From NCBI GenBank assembly GCA_004525355.1, contig SPCK01000011.1, positions 1 through 15,762 of the forward strand: a DNA stretch of 15,762 bases, given 5' to 3'. This document shows positions 6,721 through 13,769 of this stretch, piece after piece. The notes beneath the pieces are model-generated. The model did not search any database, was not told the origin of the DNA, and saw only the letters and a program-made list of their open reading frames with translations. The translations under genes were made by a program, and so were the position numbers. The stretch comes from Spirochaetales bacterium (GTDB taxonomy: Bacteria > Spirochaetota > Spirochaetia > Treponematales > UBA12059). Each line of letters opens with the position of its first letter. Within the stretch, counting starts at the first letter, position 1.

Positions 6721-6740
6721 ATAGTTGTAATTACAACTAT
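6721..6740. promoter_or_regulatory. Perfect 20-bp AT-rich palindrome, likely operator upstream of the aminotransferase gene
   Basis: ATAGTTGTAATTACAACTAT is its own reverse complement over all 20 bases. It lies 94 bp upstream of the aminotransferase ATG and 59 bp after ddl, in an AT-rich gap (6662-6834) that contrasts with the GC-rich genes. The TTGTAA-TTACAA core has the form of a site for a dimeric repressor. A possible promoter TTTACC (6715-6720) / TATTTT (6738-6743), spacing 17 bp, would place the palindrome inside the promoter. As a hairpin it would have no GC in the loop half and only TTTT after it, so it would be a poor terminator. Confidence 0.6.
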
Positions 6741-6780
6741 TTTCACACACTTTTCACTAGCGTTGTTTCATAGGCAGGTA

Positions 6781-6786
6781 TATACT
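6781..6786 (+). promoter_or_regulatory. Possible -10 element (TATACT) before the aminotransferase gene
   Basis: TATACT matches 5 of 6 consensus bases and lies about 49 bp before the start codon. No convincing -35 hexamer sits 16-18 bp upstream (TAGCGT at 17 bp), so use of this site would probably need an activator. Confidence 0.25.
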
Positions 6787-6834
6787 CAGAAACACCGCGA
6801 CGGCATTCCGAACAACGAATACGAGGAGGATCTC

Positions 6835-8034
6835 ATGAACAGCAAGGATTATATCAACCTGGACGAAACATACGGCGCCCATAACTACCACCCGCTTCCG
6901 GTGGTTATTTCCTGGGCACTTGGGGCCAAGGTCAAGGATCCGGAGGGCAAAGAGTACTTTGACTTCCTTTCCGCCTACTCCGCGGTCAACCAGGGACACA
7001 GGCATCCCAAGATCATCAAGGCTCTGGTCGACCAAGCCAATATCTGTACGCTTACCAGCCGCGCATTTCACAACGATCGAATGGGGGCATTCCTCAAGAA
7101 GCTGTGCGAATACACCGGTTTCGAGAACGCCCTGCCCATGAATACGGGTGTCGAGGCCGTCGAGACAGCGATCAAGGCTGCCCGTCGCTGGGGCGTCGAG
7201 GTCAAGGGCGTACAGAACGGCAAGCAGGAAATCGTCTGCGTGGAAGAAAATTTCCATGGCCGTACCCTTGTCGCCATTTCCATGTCCAACGATCCTGACT
7301 CCCGGGTCAACTATGGTCCCTATGCACCCGGTTTCATCCGGGTACCCTACGAGAACATCGCGGCCATGGAAAAGGTCATCACACCGAATACGGTAGCCAT
7401 CATCCTGGAACCCATCCAGGGTGAGGCGGGTGTCTGCGTTCCCTACGCCGGTTATCTCAACGCGGTTCGAGAACTTTGCACGAAGAACAACGTCCTGATG
7501 ATCCTGGACGAAGTGCAGACCGGCTTCTGCCGCACCGGAAAGAAGTTCGCCTGGATGCATGAAGGCGCCCGCCCCGACATCATGTGCCTGGGCAAGGCTC
7601 TTGGCGGCGGCGTCATGCCGGTATCCGCCATCGTAGCCGACCATGCCATCATGAAGGTGTTCACCCCGGGTACCCACGGCTCGACCTTTGGCGGCAACCC
7701 GCTGTCCAGCGCCGTGGCCATAGCCGCAATTGAAGTGCTCGAGGACGAGAAACTCGATGAGCGCTCGGAAGCCCTGGGCAAGATCTTCCGCGACGAGGTT
7801 GCCAAGATCGCCTGCGAGAACATGGTCAAGGTTCGCGGCAAGGGCCTCCTGAACGCCATCTTGTTCAAGGAAGGTTTCGAGGCCTGGAAAGTCTGCCTCG
7901 CGCTCAGGGACGCAGGCCTCCTGGCCAAGCAAACCCATGGCAACATCATCCGCTTCGCGCCACCGCTGGTTATCAGCGAGCAGGAACTCAAGGAAGCCAT
8001 CGCTATCATCGCCAAGGTACTCAAGAATTACTGA
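6835..8034 (+). CDS. rocD: Ornithine aminotransferase (ornithine--oxo-acid transaminase)
   Basis: This 399-residue PLP enzyme (class III aminotransferase, fold type I) interconverts L-ornithine plus 2-oxoglutarate with glutamate-5-semialdehyde plus glutamate. The N-terminal YGAHNYHPLPVVI (13-25) is characteristic of ornithine aminotransferases. Other parts are FHGRT (140-144), EPIQGEAGV (192-200), the PLP-ring Asp225 in ILDEVQTGF, Lys254 in LGKALGGG as the Schiff-base lysine, and GSTFGGNPL (282-290). The length is normal. The ATG at 6835 has a strong GAGGAGG site 5 nt upstream; the frame extends back to 6763 without a better start. It lies downstream of murE-ddl but has its own AT-rich upstream region with a palindrome, and ends in a strong terminator, so it is probably a separate transcription unit. 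The direction of the reaction in the cell cannot be read from sequence. Related class III enzymes such as acetylornithine aminotransferase are less likely. Confidence 0.93.
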   Translation: MNSKDYINLDETYGAHNYHPLPVVISWALGAKVKDPEGKEYFDFLSAYSAVNQGHRHPKIIKALVDQANICTLTSRAFHNDRMGAFLKKLCEYTGFENALPMNTGVEAVETAIKAARRWGVEVKGVQNGKQEIVCVEENFHGRTLVAISMSNDPDSRVNYGPYAPGFIRVPYENIAAMEKVITPNTVAIILEPIQGEAGVCVPYAGYLNAVRELCTKNNVLMILDEVQTGFCRTGKKFAWMHEGARPDIMCLGKALGGGVMPVSAIVADHAIMKVFTPGTHGSTFGGNPLSSAVAIAAIEVLEDEKLDERSEALGKIFRDEVAKIACENMVKVRGKGLLNAILFKEGFEAWKVCLALRDAGLLAKQTHGNIIRFAPPLVISEQELKEAIAIIAKVLKNY

Positions 8035-8070
8035 TTGACACGCTGACAAACGGTTCCGCGCTTGGCAAGG

Positions 8071-8106
8071 CAGGCCATCCTTCTTCAGGGTGGCCTGTTT
8101 CTTTTA
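8071..8106 (+). terminator. Intrinsic terminator after the aminotransferase gene
   Basis: CAGGCCATCC (8071-8080) pairs with GGGTGGCCTG (8088-8097) through 10 pairs, one of them G-U. The loop is TTCTTCA, and TTTCTTTTAT follows at once. This is a textbook Rho-independent terminator. Confidence 0.92.
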
Positions 8107-8125
8107 TGACCCTTTCGCCGGTGCC

Positions 8126-8154
8126 TTGCCGCAACCAGCCGACTGTCGTACCTT
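8126..8154 (+). promoter_or_regulatory. Weak candidate promoter for the HD-domain gene
   Basis: TTGCCG (8126-8131) and TACCTT (8149-8154) are 17 bp apart, between the preceding terminator and the HD gene start. The hexamers match 4 and 3 consensus bases. Position supports it more than sequence does. Confidence 0.3.
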
Positions 8155-8174
8155 TGCATTGTGGAGGCCATGGA

Positions 8175-8978
8175 ATGAAGAGCCCGAAGGAAAACTCGCT
8201 GAACCGAAAGATACTCGCGATGACGACGGGCCTTGCCAATGACCTGGCTCGTATGCTCATCGGGGATGACGAAATACAGGAATTGCAGGAGTACGCCAAC
8301 ATCGTTTCCATACGGCGGCTCAACTTCAACGATCATGGTCCGGTACATATGCGCAAGGTCGTCATCAACGCGTTGACCATGCTCGACCTCCTTCATGAAG
8401 CTGGCGTCCAGACGAGCCTGGAACATGACGAAGTGGGTACGATAGAGGATAGCCGGGTGGCGATCATGCTGGCTGCCTTCCTGCATGACGTGGGCATGTC
8501 GATAGGCCGACAGAATCATGAGATGAACAGCGCCATCTTCGCGGCACCGGTCATCGCCAGGCTGCTTTCCGCACTCTACCCCGATAGCCTTGCCAAGCGC
8601 GTCGCCATCCGAAGCACGGCGCTGGAGGGTATAGAAGGCCACATGGCCACGCAGAGGATTCATTCCATGGAAGCCGGACTCATATTGGTGGCCGACGGTT
8701 GCGACATGGAAAAAGGCCGTTCGCGCATCCCTATGATGCTGTCAACCGAACCCCGGGTAGGCGATATCCACCAGTACTCGGCAGCTGCGATTACGCGCGT
8801 CGATATCGGCAAGGGCGAGCGCAGGCCAATCCGCATCGACGTCTTCATGAAAGAATCGGTCGGCTTCTTCCAGATCGAGGAAGTGCTGCTGCAGAAAGTC
8901 AATATGAGCCCGGCAAAGCCCTACATCGAGCTGTACGGCGCGGTTGAAGGCCAGGATACTCGCCGCTACCTCGGTTAG
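8175..8978 (+). CDS. HD-domain protein, predicted metal-dependent phosphohydrolase
   Basis: The product has 267 residues and carries an HD domain. NDHGPVH (52-58) supplies the first His (54, 58), LHDVGMS (103-109) gives the defining His104-Asp105 pair, His115 and His156 follow, and Asp174 (VADGCDM) is the likely last metal ligand. HD proteins usually hydrolyse phosphomonoesters or phosphodiesters of nucleotides in the cytosol; the substrate here is unknown. It lacks the HD-GYP signature and RelA/SpoT features, so I do not assign cyclic-di-GMP or (p)ppGpp activity. The C-terminal 90 residues look alpha/beta and have no motif I recognise. The ATG at 8175 has GTGGAGG 7 nt upstream; the frame opens at 8106 inside the previous terminator, so the longer form is unlikely. 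It stands alone between a terminator and the convergent kinase gene. Confidence 0.85.
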   Translation: MKSPKENSLNRKILAMTTGLANDLARMLIGDDEIQELQEYANIVSIRRLNFNDHGPVHMRKVVINALTMLDLLHEAGVQTSLEHDEVGTIEDSRVAIMLAAFLHDVGMSIGRQNHEMNSAIFAAPVIARLLSALYPDSLAKRVAIRSTALEGIEGHMATQRIHSMEAGLILVADGCDMEKGRSRIPMMLSTEPRVGDIHQYSAAAITRVDIGKGERRPIRIDVFMKESVGFFQIEEVLLQKVNMSPAKPYIELYGAVEGQDTRRYLG

Positions 8979-9024
8979 CAGTAATGCAGTTTTTGGCAGC
9001 CTGAATCCGCAATTTATCAGCAGC

Positions 9025-10317
9025 CTATTGGGTTTTCCTGTCATTATCCGGCGCCAAAGGCAGGTTGATCGTAAAGATGGAACCGCCCTGGGGTCGGTCC
9101 GCGTGAGTCAGTGTCCCGCCATCAGCTTCAACGGCCTTGCGCGCCAGCGCCAGACCAAGGCCCGTGCCGCGCTCCTTCGTGGTGAAGAAGGGCTCGAACA
9201 ATCTGCGCCGCGCTTCCGGCGCGATGCCCGTTCCCCGGTCAAGTACGCTGATATGCAGGCGCTTGCGTACAATCGAGGCATGAAGTTCGGGCGCCTGGAC
9301 GCCCCCGGTCTTGGTTTGAGCTTCCAACGCATTGGAAACCAGATTGTCCAAGGCTTCCCTGAGCCCGCCAGCATCGGCCAGCACACATGATTTTTCATCC
9401 AGGTCGATGACCGAATCCAGCTCGCCGGCGTACCTGACAGCTATTCCTTCAAGAAATTCTTTTACTGACAGGCGATCCGCCGTGGGCGGAGAGCTTTTCA
9501 GGAAAGCGCGAATCCGGTCGGTCATGCCCGCCAATCGAATGACTTCATCTTCGATTATCGAAATACCTTCCAGTGCGGGTTCCTGCGCGCCTTTGCGCAA
9601 CACGCCGCATTGTATCCTGATGACTCCCAACGGGTTCTTGATTTCATGGGCGATAGTCCGTGCCGCCTCACCGAGCTCTACCAGCTCCCGATTCTTCGCC
9701 TCCCGCTCCCGATATGCCGCGAATCTGGCATAGAGACGCACGATCGCAGCATAGAGCGCGCCCAACGCCAGTGTCGCCAACGCCGCCGCCAGGATCAGGA
9801 AGAACTGTCCGGCACGATATTGCCCCAAGCCGTATTCAAGGTATGCGAAAAAGGGTACAGGTTCCATACCGAGCGGGCGACGCGGTCGCGGAGCGTTCAG
9901 CATGCCCATCATGCGCCGCCCCGGAAGATCGCCGCCAAGAGCCCTTGCCAGAGTGAGGGTATCCGTGCCTATGGAGAAATGCTCCGGCAGGAATCCGGGG
10001 TACGGCGCCTCAAGCCCGACCGGGGCATCACCATACCGATAGAGCGGGTTTCCTTCTTCGTCGTATAACCCGAAGCTGAGGACATTCCCCGTGTCTTCAG
10101 TGCTCAACGAACCGATTCGTACCAACTCGGTCAGCGCAGTAATGGTCTTGTGGGCCTCAAACTCGAGAAGTAAACGCTTGTTGGCCCGTTCCCTGAAGAC
10201 CAATGCCCAGACGGTCGCGGCAAGCGCGGCGACCAGGAGAGCCGCGACCAACGGATATAAACTGCGCTCCCGGAGCATTTTCACGGCCATGGAAGTATTG
10301 TAGCCATTCGTCGACAT
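9025..10317 (-). CDS. Membrane-bound sensor histidine kinase
   Basis: The product has 430 residues. It has an N-terminal membrane segment (about 20-41), an extracytoplasmic sensor region (about 42-170) of unknown fold, a second membrane segment (about 171-193), a short linker and then the kinase core. The H-box is TIAHEIKNPLG (221-231) with phospho-acceptor His224. The ATPase domain has the N-box DNLVSNALEA (324-333), G1 DRGTGI (360-365), the F-box FEPFFTTKE (374-382) and G2 GTGLGLAL (385-392). It should autophosphorylate in response to an envelope signal and pass phosphate to a response regulator, but no regulator is in the window. I see no clear HAMP domain. The start is uncertain: ATG 10317 is given, and GTG 10323 is 11 nt after AAGGAG and may be the real one. 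The open frame extends to 10428 into the divergent TPR gene. ATG 10290 and 10278 are also possible, as both precede the first membrane segment. Confidence 0.9.
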   Translation of the reverse strand: MSTNGYNTSMAVKMLRERSLYPLVAALLVAALAATVWALVFRERANKRLLLEFEAHKTITALTELVRIGSLSTEDTGNVLSFGLYDEEGNPLYRYGDAPVGLEAPYPGFLPEHFSIGTDTLTLARALGGDLPGRRMMGMLNAPRPRRPLGMEPVPFFAYLEYGLGQYRAGQFFLILAAALATLALGALYAAIVRLYARFAAYREREAKNRELVELGEAARTIAHEIKNPLGVIRIQCGVLRKGAQEPALEGISIIEDEVIRLAGMTDRIRAFLKSSPPTADRLSVKEFLEGIAVRYAGELDSVIDLDEKSCVLADAGGLREALDNLVSNALEAQTKTGGVQAPELHASIVRKRLHISVLDRGTGIAPEARRRLFEPFFTTKERGTGLGLALARKAVEADGGTLTHADRPQGGSIFTINLPLAPDNDRKTQ

Positions 10318-10338
10318 GCGCACAATCCCGGGCACTCC

Positions 10339-10367
10339 TTGTCTGTGGGGCCCGGCTCGTATACAGT
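10339..10367 (+). promoter_or_regulatory. Candidate promoter for the TPR gene, possibly leaderless
   Basis: TTGTCT (10339-10344) and TACAGT (10362-10367) are 17 bp apart. The overlapping TATACA at 10360-10365 gives 15 bp. The expected start point is at or next to the ATG at 10374, which has no Shine-Dalgarno sequence. The whole divergent gap to the kinase gene is only 56 bp, so both promoters must overlap or reach into coding sequence. Confidence 0.35.
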
Positions 10368-10373
10368 GCATGT

Positions 10374-12278
10374 ATGGCCAGGATGTCGTATGCGACCATG
10401 ATGGATAAGGCTCGTGCTGCCGGAGCAAAACGCAACTATGGCGAAGCTGAAGCCATCCTCACACGTATCACCGCCGAGACCGACGGGGTTCCCGAGGCGT
10501 GGTTGTATCTTGGCCGCGCGAGGCACGCTTCCGGCGATCCTGAACGGGCCGTTACCGCCTTCAAATCCTATCTGTCCCGCGCTCCCAAAGATGGAACGGG
10601 TTGGTTTCATCTCGGCAGAAGCTACCTGTCCATCGGGCTTGCGCGTGAGGCGCAGCGTTGTTTCAAGCGGGCGATTGAATCTGGAAGAGGGGGCGCCGAG
10701 GCATGGGCCATGCTTGGTATGGCCGAACTCCGGCTGCGGCGACCTGCACACGCGGTCGAGTGCCTTGAAAAGGCCGTCGGGCTGTCGCCGGGCGATGAGC
10801 GAATCCTTCATGGCTACTTGAACGCCCTGTACATTCACGCCATCAGGCTTCTAGGCAGGGACGAATTCGACCTGGCCAGACAGATGCTGGATTTCGTCAT
10901 AGACAACGGTACCGATGGCCCGTCCATCCGGATACACCGCGCCAAGGCGTTTCGAGCGGCAGGCCGCTTCGACGAGGCCATAGCCGACCTTCGCGAGGCA
11001 CTGAAGATGGCGCCAGGGGATGGCTCCATCGCCCTTCAGGCCGCGGCGCTCTGTTTCGCCACGGGCAAACCCGATGAGGCTCTCAGGCTTATCCAGGAGA
11101 CGGGCACCGAGCTACCTGGACTCGCAGACGCGAGTTGGACCGAAGATATCCTCGACCGCTGGCGCGCTGCGATCTCACTGTCCCAAGGCGACGCTCATGG
11201 CGCCCTGGAAACGGCACTCGGTAGAATCAAGCGGGGCGACCGGGATGCCGCCGTCAGGGCGATAGCGGCCCAAGCGAATTACGAACTCGGACGATTCGAG
11301 AAAGCGGCCAATCATTACGGTTTGGCCTGCAAAGCCGATCCCGCATCGGCCGATCTGCAAATGGGTCTCGCGCTGTCACTGTGGGAACTCGGCGACTGCT
11401 CCGGGGCCAGAAAGGCAGCCAAGGCAGCTGCATCCAGGGGGGCCAATCCCGCAGACAGCGAATTCATCGCCGTCCTGTGCGATGCCCGTGAAGGAGAGCC
11501 AGCGAGCGCGCTCCTGCCCCGCGTGCAAAAGCTTCTGAAGGCCAGGCCGGGCGACCCGCGCCTGATGTTTATTCTAGGTGAATGCCAATACAAGCTGGGA
11601 ATGCCCGGACTTGCCGATCGCTGGTTCGAGGATCTCCTGGAAATCCAGCCGCAGAACGAAATGGCCTTGCTGTACCGTATTTCAGCCGCCGAGTCCCTCA
11701 AGCTGGGGGATGAAATTCTTGAACGATACCGTGCCTACCTAGGCGCCTTTCCCGACAATCTTGCATTGCGGCGCGATTTCGTCTCCGTTTTGATGGAAAA
11801 AGGCAAATGGGACGACTCGGTGCGCACGATAGAAGACGGGTATGCCTACGGTGCCGCGGATCGCTCGGCGGAGGGATTACTGGCCCTCTGCTACCGCAAC
11901 GCCGGCCGATACCGCGAGGCGGCAGCGCAGTACCGCGCGCTGCTGAAACGTGAACCGCGTAACGCCGAACTCTTGCTGGGTCTCGCCTTCTCGCTTGACC
12001 GCTCGGGAGCGTCCGCTCTTGCGGCGGACCTCCTTGAACGCGGCGCGACCTACATCGGAAACAATCCGGAGCCCTACCTTGCTCTCGGCGTACTGCGTGC
12101 AAGGGCGAATCTCCCCGAGCAGGCAGCGGCGGCATTCGGACGGGCGTCCGACCTGGCTCCAGCCGATCCCCGACCCCTGCGCAACCTGGCGCGGCTGTAT
12201 GAACGTGGCGGGGTCCCCGACCTCGCCGTGCGCTTCAGGGAACAGGCGGAGCGACTCGAGCATCCGGGTGCTATGTGA
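10374..12278 (+). CDS. Large tetratricopeptide-repeat (TPR) protein
   Basis: The product has 634 residues and consists almost wholly of helical TPR units. Examples with the usual W/L-G-Y/A-P spacing are AWLYLGRARHASGDPERAVTA (42-62), GWFHLGRSYLSIGLAREAQRC (76-96), AWAMLGMAELRLRRPAHAVEC (110-130), residues about 188-215, about 294-325, about 397-430, GLLALCYRNAGRYREAAAQYR (501-521) and PYLALGVLRARANLPEQAAAA (567-587). I count about ten to thirteen. There is no signal peptide or membrane segment, so it is probably a cytosolic protein-protein scaffold; no catalytic domain is visible. The start at ATG 10374 is a choice: ATG 10383, 10398 and 10401 are in frame, and none has a strong ribosome site. 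It is divergent from the histidine kinase, and a separate promoter for the next gene begins right after its stop. Confidence 0.85.
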   Translation: MARMSYATMMDKARAAGAKRNYGEAEAILTRITAETDGVPEAWLYLGRARHASGDPERAVTAFKSYLSRAPKDGTGWFHLGRSYLSIGLAREAQRCFKRAIESGRGGAEAWAMLGMAELRLRRPAHAVECLEKAVGLSPGDERILHGYLNALYIHAIRLLGRDEFDLARQMLDFVIDNGTDGPSIRIHRAKAFRAAGRFDEAIADLREALKMAPGDGSIALQAAALCFATGKPDEALRLIQETGTELPGLADASWTEDILDRWRAAISLSQGDAHGALETALGRIKRGDRDAAVRAIAAQANYELGRFEKAANHYGLACKADPASADLQMGLALSLWELGDCSGARKAAKAAASRGANPADSEFIAVLCDAREGEPASALLPRVQKLLKARPGDPRLMFILGECQYKLGMPGLADRWFEDLLEIQPQNEMALLYRISAAESLKLGDEILERYRAYLGAFPDNLALRRDFVSVLMEKGKWDDSVRTIEDGYAYGAADRSAEGLLALCYRNAGRYREAAAQYRALLKREPRNAELLLGLAFSLDRSGASALAADLLERGATYIGNNPEPYLALGVLRARANLPEQAAAAFGRASDLAPADPRPLRNLARLYERGGVPDLAVRFREQAERLEHPGAM

Positions 12279-12288
12279 CGAAAATGAG

Positions 12289-12317
12289 TTGTTAAGCCAG
12301 GTCTTTTCGATTATCCT
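12289..12317 (+). promoter_or_regulatory. Sigma70-type promoter for the hypothetical-DUF1295 operon
   Basis: TTGTTA (12289-12294) and TATCCT (12312-12317) have the ideal 17-bp spacing, right after the TPR stop codon. Each hexamer matches 4 of 6 consensus bases. A start near 12324 leaves a 23-nt leader with AGGAGG in it. This is the best-formed promoter in the window. Confidence 0.6.
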
Positions 12318-12346
12318 GTAGCCAGACGCTTTTCAGGAGGTACTAC

Positions 12347-12907
12347 GTGGCGGTAAAGGCAATGGATCTATACGATGCATACGGCAAAAATACACTACCC
12401 AGCGAGAATGGCTTCATCATATCCTCGTTCTTCAGCCCAAACTCGGCATACTCACGCTACGAGATCGTTTCTTACAACAATGTCAAATCAATCTACCCGT
12501 CCGAAGACGGCCTGACCTTCCAGACCGACGGCAAGAAACTGTACATCCTTGTCGAGCCCATGAGCTATTCAAAAAAGTCGGAAGAGCCCTACGTACGTTC
12601 TCGTGATGAACAGATACCGCTTCGCTTCAGTGAACTCGAGTTGCACACATGCAAGAATCAGACCAAGATTTACTGGGCAAAAAAATCGATCATGTCCTAT
12701 ACGTCCTTTACCGTCCTCAAGCCCACAGGCGTGAATTTCTCTTTTGCTTTCTACCCCCTGCCCGATATATTTGACAGCATGGAGCTCTTTTTCGAGAAAA
12801 CTTTCAACAAGGAAGCTGGAGCCCCGATGCCTGATGCAAGAAAGGTTTCGAAAGCCCTTAAGCTCAATATTCAGGAAACCATGACTTGGGAGTATACCAG
12901 CGAATAG
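12347..12907 (+). CDS. Hypothetical protein, 186 residues
   Basis: I do not recognise this protein. It starts at GTG 12347 with a perfect AGGAGG site 6 nt upstream; ATG 12362 is a less well placed alternative. It has no signal peptide and no long hydrophobic segment, so it is probably cytosolic. The first 135 residues alternate polar and hydrophobic/aromatic residues (for example FIISSFFS 23-30, FTVLKPTGVNFSFAFYPLP 121-139), which suggests a mainly beta structure. A short amphipathic helix around 141-153 (DIFDSMELFFEKT) and a charged tail follow. By eye its bases are more AT-rich than its neighbours. Its stop codon overlaps the ribosome site of the next gene, a DUF1295 membrane protein, and both share one promoter, so a role linked to that enzyme or to the envelope is possible but unproven. 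Confidence 0.75.
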   Translation: MAVKAMDLYDAYGKNTLPSENGFIISSFFSPNSAYSRYEIVSYNNVKSIYPSEDGLTFQTDGKKLYILVEPMSYSKKSEEPYVRSRDEQIPLRFSELELHTCKNQTKIYWAKKSIMSYTSFTVLKPTGVNFSFAFYPLPDIFDSMELFFEKTFNKEAGAPMPDARKVSKALKLNIQETMTWEYTSE

Positions 12908-12916
12908 GAGGTTCCC

Positions 12917-13687
12917 GTGCATCCTGTTCTTCTGTCCCTGCTTATCAGCTTGGGCATCAACGCGGCATTCTTCGTGTTCGCCGCCCTCAGGAAGACGGAT
13001 GTGGTCACCGACCTCTCGTACAGCCTGTCTTTCGCAGCAGTAGTCCTGATGCTGGTCCTGATCAAGGGAGTATCGGACACCTACCGGCTGATGGCCGCAG
13101 CAATGGTGATCATCTGGGCGGCCAGGCTGGGTTCCTATCTCCTGGGCAGGATACTCGTTTCCAGGAAGGATCATCGCTTCGACGGCATCAGGGACAAGCC
13201 GCTCAAGTTCGCAGGTTTCTGGATACTCCAGGCGATCACGGTCGCGATCGTGCTTGTTCCCGTCTCCATCACCGTCTCCAATGATAATGTCAGCCGCTCC
13301 TTTTCCATCGTGAGCATCGCTGGTGCAGCCATCTGGCTGATCGGAATGCTTCTGGAAACCACGGCTGACGCCCAGAAATCGACATTCAAGCGTAGCGAGC
13401 AATCCGGCTTCATGAAAAGCGGGTTATGGAGTTGGTCGAGGCATCCCAATTATTTTGGCGAAATGCTGCTCTGGGCGGGCGTGTATATCTATTGCCTACC
13501 TGAATTGGGAGCTGACAGCGTATCCGCCTTGGTCGGCCCAGTCTGGATAACCACGATGCTCCTATTCGTTTCCGGCATCCCCCTACTTGAGAAGGCCGCC
13601 GACGGGAAGTACGGCGGGCAGACCGATTACGAGGAATACAAGCGCAAGGTAAGCATTTTTCTTCCCTGGCCGCCAAAGCGGATCTGA
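12917..13687 (+). CDS. DUF1295 / steroid 5-alpha-reductase-like integral membrane protein
   Basis: The product has 256 residues and about six membrane segments: roughly 3-23, 36-50, 57-72, 98-117, 130-147 and 208-224. Between the third and fourth segments is a DHRFDGIRDKPLKF loop (90-103). The C-terminal part has GLWSWSRHPNYFGEMLLWAG (174-193), ending in LPWPP. The SRHPNYFGE box is the signature of the DUF1295 and isoprenylcysteine methyltransferase / steroid-reductase superfamily, which binds NADPH or SAM next to lipid substrates. The substrate here is unknown, and an oxidoreductase acting on a lipid or isoprenoid is the usual guess. It starts at GTG 12917 with GGAGG 5 nt upstream; this site overlaps the stop of the previous gene, which points to co-translation. 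A strong bidirectional terminator follows. Confidence 0.88.
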   Translation: MHPVLLSLLISLGINAAFFVFAALRKTDVVTDLSYSLSFAAVVLMLVLIKGVSDTYRLMAAAMVIIWAARLGSYLLGRILVSRKDHRFDGIRDKPLKFAGFWILQAITVAIVLVPVSITVSNDNVSRSFSIVSIAGAAIWLIGMLLETTADAQKSTFKRSEQSGFMKSGLWSWSRHPNYFGEMLLWAGVYIYCLPELGADSVSALVGPVWITTMLLFVSGIPLLEKAADGKYGGQTDYEEYKRKVSIFLPWPPKRI

Positions 13688-13712
13688 TACCTGAAAACTT
13701 TTGGACAGAAAC

Positions 13713-13753
13713 AAAAGAAACGGGGCTCCGATGAATCGGAGCCCCGAATTTTT
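13713..13753. terminator. Bidirectional intrinsic terminator
   Basis: CGGGGCTCCGA (13721-13731) and TCGGAGCCCCG (13736-13746) form a perfect 11-bp stem with a TGAA loop. AATTTTTC follows on the plus strand. On the minus strand TTTCTTTTGTTTC follows, since 13709-13720 is A-rich. It can end both the DUF1295 operon and the convergent PPDK gene. Confidence 0.93.
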
Positions 13754-13769
13754 CACCAAACTGCCTTGA

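Noticed and set aside
6721..6745. Palindrome as a transcription terminator for ddl
   Set aside because: The stem is AT-rich, the loop would be AATT, and only four or five T bases follow. An operator role fits better.
6757..8049. 430-residue open frame on the minus strand, antisense to the ornithine aminotransferase
   Set aside because: It mirrors a clearly real gene. GC-rich codons on one strand commonly leave the opposite frame open. Its translation shows no recognisable domain, and a terminator sits at its upstream end.
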